A DNA stretch of 64,000 bases from Amorphophallus konjac (taxonomy: Eukaryota; Streptophyta; Magnoliopsida; Alismatales; Araceae), in contig CM040121.1 of assembly GCA_022559845.1 (NCBI GenBank), positions 348,104,243-348,168,242 of the forward strand. The letters are read 5' to 3'. This document shows, one piece after another, positions 21,355 to 31,035 of the stretch (position 1 is its first letter; every line of letters begins with the position of its first letter). Below the pieces are notes generated by a model. That model saw only the letters and a list, made by a program, of their open reading frames with translations. It was not told the origin of the DNA and did not search any database. The position numbers and the translations under genes are program-made.

Positions 21355-22557
21355 GACCCTGCCATTACCAGCTCAGATGCGGCCGCAGTTTCTATGGACG
21401 TCTCATCTGCAGATTTGGTCATCATCCCCGCTTTACCTTCAACTTGCATGGGAATTTTTGAGGTTATTCGCCCCGTGCTAGTAAGAATACAATCTTCAAC
21501 TGACTTAACATCACTGGACTTGGGATCATCAGGAGAGATTTCCATCCCTGTGAGGGCCTCAGAGTTTAGAGCCGAAGCAGACCCAGTCAGAAGCTCTGCC
21601 TTTATACCAGTCGCCGTAATGTCAATTGCGCCCGAGTCAGCAGTCCCTGCCACAGTGGCTATAGAGACTGAATTTCTGCCTCTACAGACTAGGGACCCTT
21701 CGTCCCCATTATCAGAAAGGGCAGCTGAAGATGAAGCCCTTATTCAGAAGACTCATGAAGAGATAGCTCCATCATTTATTGGTCCTCCCTCCGCGGATGT
21801 TCAAGCCACAGCACCCGAGACAGCGGTAGAGGAGGAATCTTCAGCTCAGTCGGAGAGCACAGAGAGGGACCGGCCAATTCTTTCAGCGGATTTGCCATCT
21901 TCGTCCTCTCAGCCGGATGTTGCACTGTGGGCAGACATTGACGGTGAGGTGACTTTCGAAGTAGCTCCAGTTCCTTCTCCTGGCTTCGCTTCATCCGAGA
22001 GTTTCGTCTGGCAAAATCTGGACATGCTGCGCCAGCTGGTGGAGTCCCAGCCCGGATTGACTTATCTGCGGCTGAAGGAGATAGCCGAGCGTTTCACCGC
22101 TGGTCTACAGGCGATGGGCTATCCCATGGAGATATGGGCCCAGCGGGTTCTATTGTTGTTAAAGTTTATACATTGTCGGGACTTCTTGGCACATATTATG
22201 TCTGACAGACTGGCAGCTTTGAAGTTGCAAAGGAAGGAGTGCAAATCTGAGCTGGAGAAAACGGACTCTGTTCTTCAGGAGCGCCAATGCCAACTGCAGT
22301 CTCTGGCGCAGCCGGATAACCATCCTGGAGGCTGAACTGTCTGACCTCCGGGCTGAACTGCCGCAGATAACAACTTCTCGGCCGCAGCTTGCGGAGGAAG
22401 TAGCTCTGTTGGAGGGGCAGGTGGCCTCCTTTCAGGACGAGTCTGCTCAGCTACAGGAGGAGGAGGCTCGACTTCATGAGCTGGGGGCTGCCCCGCATGT
22501 AGGGCTTCTGGCCTTCGAGGACATATTCCGGCGCCCGTGAATATCTGTTTCCCCCTT

Positions 22558-22652
22558 TTTGTAATACAATTCCCCCTCAGGGGCCCTTCTTGTATTCCCT
22601 TTTTTTGTAATACAATTCCCCCTCAAGGGCCCTTCTTGTATTCCCTTTTTTA
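22558..22652 (+). repeat. 47-bp tandem duplication in 3' UTR of PMD gene
   Basis: Two near-identical copies of TGTAATACAATTCCCCCTCA plus GGGCCCTTCTTGTATTCCC follow the stop codon. TTGTAATACAATT and TTATTCAATGG are plausible near-upstream/poly(A) signals, so the duplication may have doubled the polyadenylation site. Confidence 0.6.
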
Positions 22653-22659
22653 TTCAATG

Positions 22660-25340
22660 GAAAGGAATCTTTACACCAGTCTCATATGTGGTTTGTTCTT
22701 AACTTATCGCACCGTCAATATTTCACGGCGATTTGGCAGCGGTTTCAGCGGTCCCTATGGGAATAGCCCGTACCTAGCAGGAGAGCGTCCACCCCTTCAG
22801 AGAAGGGATGGGGAACTCGCTCCACCGCGTGACGGACTCCGGGGGGTGCTTTAAACTGAATTCTGTTGGTGGTAGCAAACGTCCTTCTTGGCCATACGTG
22901 CCGCAAGGGAGACGGTTTGCAGGAATGTGAGCGAAGAGGCTCAGAACACTATCCGGAACGGGCGAATGGTCCGTCCCGGGCAGGTTTCAAAGCTAGTCGG
23001 GGCAATGTGCCAATCGACCAGTACATGATTTCATCATCGATATTGGGTTTATATCGATGCAAAAGAGTTTTACAAGTTTCATCAGAGTAGACGTAAGGTC
23101 TAGACTGGGTAGAGGTTATCGCAGGTGGGACATTGAAGGGTGCGTGGTTTTCATCAGGACAGACGTAGGGTCTGAACTGGATAAGATTTCATCATTGATC
23201 GGATGAGGTGTCGGTCGATCAATAGCTAGTTTCATCATCGATATTGGGTGTATATCGATGCAAAGAAAGTGTTATAAGTTTCATCAGAATAGACAAAAGA
23301 CCTAAACTGGCAGGGTTTTAATTGGACATGGTTTCATCACTGATCGGGCGAGGTGCCAGTCGATCAGTGGTTGGTTTCATCGTCGATATGGGGCTTATAT
23401 CGACGCAAAGAGTTTCATAGGTTTCATCAGTATAGACGTAAGGTCTAAACCGGACAGAGGATTTCATCATTGATCGGGCGAGGTGCCGATCGATCAACGG
23501 TGGGACGTATGTAGAGGTGTAGGTCTCGTCAGGAAAGACGTAAGGTCTATTCAGCGGGTTTTATGGTGGGTGGGACTTTGCCAAGAAATACGTAGGTTTC
23601 ATCAGGATAGGCGTAGGGTCTATCCTGGTAGGGTTTCATCGTTGACCGGGCAAGGAGCCGATCGATCAAGGGAAGGTTTAGGAGTTTGATCAGGACAGAC
23701 GTAAGGTCTGAACTGGCCAGGCTTTATCAGACTGGTGACGGGTTTTATTGTTGGTGGGACATGTGAAAAGAGGGTATGTAGATTTCATCAGGGTAGACGT
23801 AAGATCTACCCCGGAAAGGCTTTATCATCGGTGGGGCATAGAGCCAGATGACCGACGGAAGGCCTCATCAGTGAAGGGGAGGTGAAGGCAACGTGCCGGT
23901 TGGCATGGAACTTCTGAATTACCACATTACCGACCCAAGCGCCCTTTCGGGTTTTCGCCGGAGCCAGCCCCCTCTTGCTTTTGCCCACGCGTCCTTTCGG
24001 ATTTTCACGTGGCGGGGTACCCAATTTTGCCTGCAGTGCCCTTTCGGGTTTTCACCACAGCTGGGTTTTAGCCATTTTTGCCCTTGTCCAGAATGTTTGA
24101 ACAAGTCTGGCGGGGTATCTCTATTTTCAACCCCATTTTTTTTACATATATACTTTTTGTCGTTTTCTTTCTCTTTTCCTTTTTCATTGTCTTTTCTGGG
24201 ACCCGAACTTTCATCCTATGGACCATGGCGCCATATGTTTATTGTGGACACACGATCATTGATGTGGGTGTCAACATCAATGCAAAGGGAAATAGGGTTT
24301 CATGATCTATCCAGACGAAAGGTCCGAATTGATTTAGAGGATATAGATAGCAGCTCGGGCACGAGGCCGTTTGCTGAAAATATGAGTTTCATCGTTAATG
24401 TGGGGTTTAACATTAACACAAAGGCATAGAGTTTCATGATCTATCCAGACGGAGGGTCTGAATTGACTCAAAGTGCAGTGTTGTGCTATGTCAGAGCGGA
24501 CGGAAGGTCCACCCTGGATGGATTTTAGCGTCGATCAGGCAGCGTGCCAATCGATCGATAGCAGGTTTCATCATTGGTATTGGCTCATCCCAATGCAAGG
24601 ATTTCATATGTTTCATCAGGATAGACGTAGGGTCTAAACTGGATAGGGTTTTATCATTGATACTAGGCGAGATGCCGATCGATCAATGGCGGGTTTCATC
24701 ATCGGTATTGGATCTATACCAATGCAAGGAGTTCATGGATTTCATCAGGATAGACGGAAGGTCTAAACTGGATAGGTTTCATCATAGATCGGGCAATGTG
24801 CCAATCGATCAACAGCAGGTTTCATCACAGCGGGACGTAAAGAGACCTGTAGATCTAGTCGGAATAGACGTAAGGTCTAAGCTGGCCAAGGTTTTATCGC
24901 TGATCCGGCAGCGTGCCGGTCGATCAGTATCAGGTTTCATCATCAGTATTGGGTTTATACCAATGCAAGGATTTCATAGGTTCCATCGGGATAGACGTAA
25001 GGTCTAAACCAGACAGGGTTTCATTGTTGATCGGGCAGTGTGCCAATCGATCAACAGCAGGTTTCATCGCAGTGAGACGTAGGATAGGTTTCATCGGGAT
25101 AGACGTAAGGTCTAAACCAGGTAGGTTTCATCGGGGTGGGTCCTAGACAGAAACAAGTGGAAGTGTTTTATCAGAACAGACGGAAGGTCTATCCCGAGGT
25201 GGGCTTACTATCGAGGGAATTTTTCTTGAGCAATGCATGAAGGCTTCAACAGAATAGACGTAAGGTCCATTCCGGATGGGTTTAATCGTTGATCGGGCAA
25301 AGCGCCGGTCGATCGATGAGGAGCTTTATGGTGGGAGGTA
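22660..25340. repeat. Irregular tandem repeats (GTTTCATCATCG / GACGTAAGGTCT family)
   Basis: About twenty degenerate units of 70-150 bp combine three modules: GGTTTCATCATCGATATTGG, AGACGTAAGGTCTAAACTGG, and GATCGGGC..GCCGATCGATCA. There are no protein-like frames. It lies between the PMD gene and integrase. Confidence 0.8.
23921..24144. repeat. 224-bp segment duplicated at 25,358-25,584 (copy 1)
   Basis: Starts ACCACATTACCGACCCAAGC and ends in AACCCCATTTTTTTT. It holds three or more copies of GCCCTTTCGGGTTTTC. It is nearly identical to the segment about 1.44 kb downstream. Confidence 0.85.
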
Positions 25341-25357
25341 AGGCTTTCTTTGGAATC

Positions 25358-25584
25358 ACCACATTATCGACCCAAGCGCCCTTTCGGGTTTTTGCCGGAG
25401 CCAGCCCCCTCTTGCTTTTGCCCACGCGCCCTTTCGGGTTTTCACGTGGCGGGGTACCCGATTTTACCTGCAGTGCCCTTTCGGGTTTTCACCACAGCTG
25501 GGTTTTGGGCCATTTTTGCACTCGTCTCGAATATAGGAGCAAGTCTGGCGGGGTATCTCTATTTTTAACCCCATTTTTTTTTAC
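25358..25584. repeat. 227-bp segment duplicated from 23,921-24,144 (copy 2)
   Basis: Same order of motifs as copy 1 with a few base changes and a longer T run at the end. Confidence 0.85.
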
Positions 25585-25639
25585 TTTCTTTTTGTTCTTT
25601 CTTCTTCCTTCCTCTTTTTTTTTTTTAGAGGGTGACAGG

Positions 25640-26515
25640 TCGGAATGCCACTAGCTCAAGATGAGGGTAGCTTGGCTAGGGCGGAGTGCCACTAGACCGG
25701 GAAATGGGTGTAGCTTGGCTAGGGCGGAGTGTCGCTAGACCAAGAAAAGGGGTAGCTCGGCTAGGGCGGAGTGCCGCTAGACCAAGAAAAGGGGTAGCTT
25801 GGTTAGGGCGGAGTGCCGCTAGACCAAGAAAAGTGGTAGCTCGGCTAGGGCGGAGTGCCGCTGGACCAAGAAAAGGGGTAGCTCGGCTAGGGCGGAGTGC
25901 CGCTAGACCAAGAAAAGGGGTAGCTGGGCTAGGGCGGAATGCCGCTAGACCGGGAAATGGGTAGCTCGGCTAGGGCGGAGTGCCGCTAGGCCAAGGAAAG
26001 GGTGTAGCTTGGCTAGGGCGGAGTGCCACTAGACCGGGAAATGGGCGTAGCTCGGCTAGGGTGGAATGCCGCTAGACCAAGAAAAGGGGTAGATCGGCTA
26101 GGGTGGAGTGTCGCTAGACCAAGAAAAGGGGTAGCTTGGTTAGGGCGGAGTGCCGCTAGACCAAGAAAAGGGGTAGCTCGGCTAGGGCGGAGTGTCGCTG
26201 GACCAAGAAAAGGGGTAGCTCGGCTAGGGCGAAGTGCCGCTAGACTAAGAAAAGGGGTAGCTCGGCTAGGGTGGAATGCCGCTAGACCGGGAAATGGGTA
26301 GCTCGGCTAGGGCGGAGTGCCGCTAGGCCAAGGAAAGGGTGTAGCTTGGCTAGGGCGGAGTGCCGCTAGACCGGGAAATGGGTGTATCTCGGCTAGGGCG
26401 GAATGCTGCTAGACCAAGGAGGGGTAGCTCGGCTAGGGCGGAGTACCACTAGACCAAGGAAAGGGGTAGCTCAGCTAGGGCGGAGTGCCGCTAGATGAAG
26501 AAAGGGTAGATTTTG
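25640..26515. repeat. 42-bp minisatellite, about 20 copies, with 337-bp higher-order repeat
   Basis: Unit: GTAGCTCGGCTAGGGCGGAG + TGCCGCTAGACCAAGAAAAGG. Variant units recur in the same order 337 bp apart (for example at 25,686 and 26,023), so blocks of eight units were duplicated together. It stops just before the end of the integrase frame at 26,521. Confidence 0.85.
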
Positions 26516-26520
26516 CCCGA

Positions 26521-27792
26521 TTACTCGGGGAATGTTGGTTGTGCTGTATGATACAGCTTCAGATGTCTTTCGTTGAGTGGTGAGAATTGGATTTCCCCTC
26601 GATGGTTAACAACCACGTAGGCCCCTCCTTCGTAGACCCTCTGTATCACATAAGGACCTTCCCAATTAGCATTCAGCTTTCCTTTTGGGTTGGACGCCAT
26701 GACTTCTTTTTTCTTGACCATGACGAGGTCACCTTTCTTGAATTCTCATCCTCTTACGAGTTTGTTGAATGCAGTGGCCATGCGGGCCTGATACATTTGG
26801 ATACTCTTCTGAGCTCGGAGGCGCTTCCCTTCCAATTCAGCCAGCTCTTCTAGTCTTCTTTCTGCATTGGTCTGTTCGCCACGGGCCAGGCCATATTGGA
26901 CTGCCACTCTGAGTGACGGAACTTCCAGCTCTAGCGGAACCACTGCCTCTGAACCGTATACCAGCGAGTATGGTGAGCACCCTGTAGGTGTCTTGAAGAT
27001 GGTGCGGTATGCCCACAGAGCTTCATACATTTTCTCTTCCCAGTCCTTCTTATTAGAACTGACGACCTTGGCCAGCAAGGTGCAGAGAGTCTTGTTAAAA
27101 GCTTCTGCCAATCCGTTTGCCTGCGGATTGTAAGGAGTGGAGGTCCTCCATTCGATCTTATATTTCTCAGCAAGCCGATAGACCTTCTGATTTATGAAAT
27201 GACTTCCATTGTCGGATATTATTCGGCTGGGGATCCCGAACCGGAAGATAATGTTCTATTTGATGAATCTGGCGACCAATTCACCAGTCACTTCTCTTAA
27301 TGCTATAGCCTCCGCCCATCGGGAGAAGTAATCTGTTATGGCCAGTATCTACTTATGTCCGACCGAGGAAGTCGGCAGTGGCCCGACTACATCAGTTCCC
27401 CATTGTGTAAATGGCCAGCTGGGAACTGTAGGGTGCAGAGTTGTAGGAGGCCTTCTAGGCACAGTAGCATGCTCCTGGCATTTCTGGCATGATTTTGCAA
27501 ATTTATAGCAGTCTTCAAACATGGTGGGCCAATAGTAGCCCAGCTTCTTGATTTCTATCTTCATCTTGGGACCAGCCTGGTGGGCACCTGCTGTCCCAGC
27601 ATGTGTTTCTTTCATCGCTTGCCAGGCTTCTTCAGTGGACAGACAGCGGAGTAGAATCTTCTTGCGTGCATCTGCCATTATTCAGAATAAAATTCCATTC
27701 CTGAGCTCATAAGAGTCTTTGATTCTTAGGAGTTTCATCTTTTCTTCTCTTATCTCCGGCAGTTGTTGGTGTAGAAACCACTGCAGCAGGTG
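26521..27792 (-). pseudogene. Integrase of giant element (stop codons, frame intact)
   Basis: The HHCC zinc motif is in 27,678-27,400 (ETHAGTAGAH and CYKFAKSCQKCQ). Catalytic Asp residues are in GTDVVGPLP and SDNGSHF, and Glu in GLAEAFN, with 35 residues between Asp and Glu. The C-terminal part has NWEGPYVIQRVYEGGAY. It is in the same frame as RT. Stops interrupt it at 27,793, 27,682, 27,349, 27,256 and 26,746, before the true end TAA at 26,521. At 27,256 (FIK*NII) the stop fits a former Gln codon and at 26,746 (VRG*EFKKGD) a former Arg codon, each by one C-to-T change. Confidence 0.9.
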
Positions 27793-29730
27793 CTATCTCC
27801 AATCAGACGCTTGTTCTGTGCTGATGGTGGCAACTTCGTCTTCTTCGGGGCACTCTTCTAGCATACTGGGGACTTGCCGCCGGTTCATAACGACAATGTT
27901 CAGTGTCTTATTTGGTGGGACTGCTAGTGAGCTGGCCAGCTTCGCCAGTGCATCAGCCTGGGCATTGTGTCCACGGCCCACATGCTTGAGCTCAATATGG
28001 TAGAATTTCGCCATGAGGCGCATAGCTTTTTGGTGGTAGGGATTCAGTTCTGGCTTCCGCACTTCGAACTCCCCTTGGATCTGTTTTATTATCAACATAG
28101 AATCCCCGAATACTTGAAGCATTTGGATACCCATGTTGAGGCTTATATATAGCCCGATTATCAGAGCTTCATACTCGGCCTCATTATTGGTGCAGGGCTT
28201 GTTTATAGAACAGGAAGTATGCACGACCTCCCCTTCTGGTGATTTCAGCACAATACCGGCTCCAGCCCGTATTCTGGTCTTTCCATCGGAGTCTATCTCT
28301 ATTCTAGATGCTCCATCAAAGAATAGTTGCCACATGACTGATTGAGCCTGGCAGGCCTCGAGTGTCTCATCATCGGGTAACTCAGTCCTCAGCATATCAT
28401 TTTCCGGCACAGGATGCTCTGCGAAGAAATCAGCCACGGCCTGTCCTTTTATCGCCCACTGGGGTGTATAGGTAATATCTAATTCCATCAGGATCACTGC
28501 CCATTTGCCCAATCGGCCCTTCAGTACTGGCTGAGTCAATATGTATTTGAGCGGATCTGCTGCAGATATCAGTCTGACTTCATGTGACAACATATAGTGT
28601 CGGAGCTTTTTGACAGCAAAGACTAGTGCCAAGCAGGTCTTTTCTATGTAGCTGTAGCTTTCTTCAGTTCTAATCAACCTTCTACTTAGGTAGTACAAGG
28701 CTTGTTCTTTGCCTTCTTCATTTATCTGTGCCAGCATTGCCCCCAGGGAACAGTATGTGGCTGCGATGTATAGTATTAAGGGCCTGCCCTTAATTGGTGC
28801 CCCCCGCACCGGAGGGGTATTGAGATATTCTTTCAGCTTCTCAAAGGCTTCCTGACAGCCATCATCCCAGAGGAACGGCACATCTTTCATCATGAGCTTG
28901 TGAAAGGGGTGGCATCTTCCCGACAGATTCGATATAAATCGTCGGATATAGGCCAGACGCCCTTGCAGAGATCTCAGCTCGGACAGATTCCTTGGTGGAG
29001 GGAGCTCCTGGATAGCCTTAATCTTGGATGGGTCAATTTCAATGCCCCTATGACGGACAATAAATCTGAGGAATTTTCCACTGGACACGCCGAAGGCGCA
29101 TTTCATGGGATTCATCTTGAGTTCATATTTGCGCAGCCTCTGGAATACTACCCTCAGGTCTTGCAAATGGTCTTCTCTTCTTTTAGTTTTCACTACCAAA
29201 TCATCAATGTAGCACTCTACTTTCTTGAAGAGTAAATCATCAAAGATCTTGGTCATAGCTCTTTGGTAGGTAGCGCCGGCATTCTTAAGACCAAACGGCA
29301 TCCTTTTGTAGTGGAATATCCCCTTCGGAGTGCGGAACACAGTGTGCACTCTGTCTTCTTCAACAATCCAGATCTGGTTATATCCGGATGACCAATCCAT
29401 AAATGATAGGGCCTCATGACCAGTAGTCGCATCGATCATCACTTCAGTGATTGGTACTGGGAAGTCATCTTTCGGGCAAACCTTATTAAGGTCCCGGAAA
29501 TCAACACATATTCTGATCTGCCCATTCTTCTTCTTTACAGGCACTATGTTGGCTAACCATGTAGTATACTGATTCTCTTCAACAAAGCCTACATCAATCA
29601 GCTTGTCAACCTCTTTGTTAATCTGATTTATTAATTCAGGGCCCATTCTCCTGGAAGGCTGCTTTACAGGGCTAGCCTCTGGGTTTATTGCCAATCGGTG
29701 CTGCGCCACATCAGAACTCAGTCCCGGCAT
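27793..29730 (-). CDS. Reverse transcriptase and dual RNase H of giant element
   Basis: RT copies element RNA into DNA. Visible motifs: PVKKKNGQIRICVDFRDLNK, FMDWSSGYNQI (motif A Asp), MPFGLKNAGATYQRAM, and YIDD (motif C). Next comes the usual Ty3 RNase H region (LILYIAATYCSLGAMLAQ, YSYIEKTCLALVFAVKKLRHY), in which catalytic acids look weak. A second, archaeal-type RNase H follows with FFDGASR, NNEAEYEAL, VFGDSM and GHNAQADALAKLA. Two RNase H domains in a row mark the Tat lineage. MPGLSSDVAQHRLAI at the start is the typical RT N-terminal segment, but translation would begin far upstream in the polyprotein; the upstream stop is at 29,758. Confidence 0.93.
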   Translation of the reverse strand: MPGLSSDVAQHRLAINPEASPVKQPSRRMGPELINQINKEVDKLIDVGFVEENQYTTWLANIVPVKKKNGQIRICVDFRDLNKVCPKDDFPVPITEVMIDATTGHEALSFMDWSSGYNQIWIVEEDRVHTVFRTPKGIFHYKRMPFGLKNAGATYQRAMTKIFDDLLFKKVECYIDDLVVKTKRREDHLQDLRVVFQRLRKYELKMNPMKCAFGVSSGKFLRFIVRHRGIEIDPSKIKAIQELPPPRNLSELRSLQGRLAYIRRFISNLSGRCHPFHKLMMKDVPFLWDDGCQEAFEKLKEYLNTPPVRGAPIKGRPLILYIAATYCSLGAMLAQINEEGKEQALYYLSRRLIRTEESYSYIEKTCLALVFAVKKLRHYMLSHEVRLISAADPLKYILTQPVLKGRLGKWAVILMELDITYTPQWAIKGQAVADFFAEHPVPENDMLRTELPDDETLEACQAQSVMWQLFFDGASRIEIDSDGKTRIRAGAGIVLKSPEGEVVHTSCSINKPCTNNEAEYEALIIGLYISLNMGIQMLQVFGDSMLIIKQIQGEFEVRKPELNPYHQKAMRLMAKFYHIELKHVGRGHNAQADALAKLASSLAVPPNKTLNIVVMNRRQVPSMLEECPEEDEVATISTEQASDWR

Positions 29731-29757
29731 TTCATCATATGTCCATGCAAAGCAGTC

Positions 29758-30489
29758 TCAGAATTCTTTCAAGAACTGTATATACTGTTCCCTGGTAGCT
29801 GGCTCCAGCAGTGCACTGAGGAATGTCGGCCTTGGCTCATCTGCGGTCCCCAGATTTATTTCCAAAAGCTCATCGACGGTGGCCTGACCTCCATCTTCGA
29901 CCTCGGGCGGGGCTTCTTGCAGGTCAATGAAGCCTCCCGGGATATAATCTTCTTCAGTTTCATGATTCTCTGTTTCATCATACTGGTTATCAGTGGGTGC
30001 TGGCTCATCATATACGGCCAATATTGTTGTATTCTGTTCAGTCTGCCCCGAGGACGTAACTGGATCAGCAGGAAACTTAAAGATGGAGTCTTCCGCCCTT
30101 AGAGGCTCTTCTGATGCAGACTCCTTTGAGAGATCATCATTCTGTAGAGCCCGGACTTCTTCCAGGATGCGCTCAAACTCCAGGCATTCCCTCAGCTCTT
30201 TGGCTACTTGGTCTTCATCCGGGATTCCCGTGTCAAACTTTGCTTCAGCATGGAACAGATCCTCTTTGCAAGGTAGGTCTTCCCAGCACCAATCTTTCTT
30301 TGCTTCATCAGACGTCCCCGTCTCCGGCTGACTGTCTAGGGCTTCATTGTTCATTACGGATTGATAAATGATTTCTTCATCTTCCGAGGGGTACTTGTCA
30401 TATCCCATCTCGGAAATGCCTTCATGCTGGTAGGAGACAGAGATGACGTCCACTTCAGCTTCATAGTATTCTTGAAGGGTATAACCCAA
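29758..30489 (-). CDS. Acidic linker of giant polyprotein between protease and RT
   Basis: An acidic, Glu/Asp-rich segment (EVDVISVSYQHEG, YPSEDEEIIYQSV) in frame with RT and gag. No domain is recognised. It ends in LEPATREQYIQFLKEF before the TGA at 29,758, followed by DCFAWTYDEMPGL, the usual start of RT. Similar Glu-rich linkers are common before RT in this lineage. Confidence 0.65.
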   Translation of the reverse strand: MGYTLQEYYEAEVDVISVSYQHEGISEMGYDKYPSEDEEIIYQSVMNNEALDSQPETGTSDEAKKDWCWEDLPCKEDLFHAEAKFDTGIPDEDQVAKELRECLEFERILEEVRALQNDDLSKESASEEPLRAEDSIFKFPADPVTSSGQTEQNTTILAVYDEPAPTDNQYDETENHETEEDYIPGGFIDLQEAPPEVEDGGQATVDELLEINLGTADEPRPTFLSALLEPATREQYIQFLKEF

Positions 30490-30540
30490 TCCCGAGTGCT
30501 GAGTGATCTTCCTCAGTTCTTTATTATCCCGGGGCGGATC

Positions 30541-31035
30541 TCATAGCTCCTGGAACGCCTTCTTTTGGGCAACAGGTTGTAGTGATGGCATCTGCATTTT
30601 AGAGAACATCTGCGAAACCCGCTGGGTAGTATAGTCCAAGCCTGTAATCGGCACCATCCGGTTTACAACCTCTTCAGGGACCATGCAGTCTTGATCATCT
30701 TCCTCGACTGGCTCCCCGGTGTAGAATATGGTAGGAGGCTCGCAGAAGCGAGGGATTTCCATAGTCTTCAGTGGTAGCATCGTTTGGTACTCCAGGCTGG
30801 CGATGGGCTTGACTAAACCCTGCGGAACCTCTACCTGTGTGTACTTTTCTTTCATCTCTTCATCGATATCATCCGGGCGAATGCTAGGAGGGGTGATCCG
30901 AGCAAAGTCACCAGCATAAGAGATGTGAGATACCTCATGCTTTTTAATATAGCTTTTTGGTGGCGGGGGAGACCAGTTTCTTGCCTTCGTCGCCGGCTTT
31001 TTCTGATCGACCCCAGCCTCTTTTTCTTCACCCTT
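30541..31035 (-). CDS. Linker segment between protease stop and acidic linker
   Basis: Open from 31,035 down to the TGA at 30,541. It contains PPPPKSYIKKHEV, SIRPDDIDEEMK and VNRMVPITGLDYTTQR. It is in the same frame as gag-protease and RT and separated only by stops. No domain is recognised. Confidence 0.6.
   Translation of the reverse strand, partial: KGEEKEAGVDQKKPATKARNWSPPPPKSYIKKHEVSHISYAGDFARITPPSIRPDDIDEEMKEKYTQVEVPQGLVKPIASLEYQTMLPLKTMEIPRFCEPPTIFYTGEPVEEDDQDCMVPEEVVNRMVPITGLDYTTQRVSQMFSKMQMPSLQPVAQKKAFQEL

Larger units (their letters stand above)
17370..22540 (+). pseudogene. Spliced plant-mobile-domain (PMD) gene carried antisense in giant element
   Basis: The start is the ATG at 17,370 after a splice acceptor. 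Exon 1 (17,370-20,179) encodes an acidic N-terminus and then an aminotransferase-like plant mobile domain (Pfam PF10536 type): FGLFLAPVKWGYRDEPFILN, the GYHS-like region LIRAGVYHSVFASRF, and GETSLDLWSLAQLSGLPIDG. Introns are 20,180-20,271, 20,569-20,658, 20,734-20,800 and 21,275-21,354. The last exon ends in a coiled coil and stops at 22,538-22,540. Damage: TAG at 17,781, frameshifts near 18,300, 19,645 and 22,312, and a TAG near 20,666. PMD proteins act in nuclear silencing in Arabidopsis (MAIN, MAIL1); retroelement-borne PMD genes are known as a class, but their role is not. It runs opposite to gag-pol, with its 5' end beside U3 of the 3' LTR. Confidence 0.8.

Noticed and set aside
25686..26301. 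Arg/Gly-rich repeat protein of 92 residues, seen twice
   Set aside because: It is the 42-bp minisatellite read as a multiple of three; both frames stop by chance in the same repeat variant.
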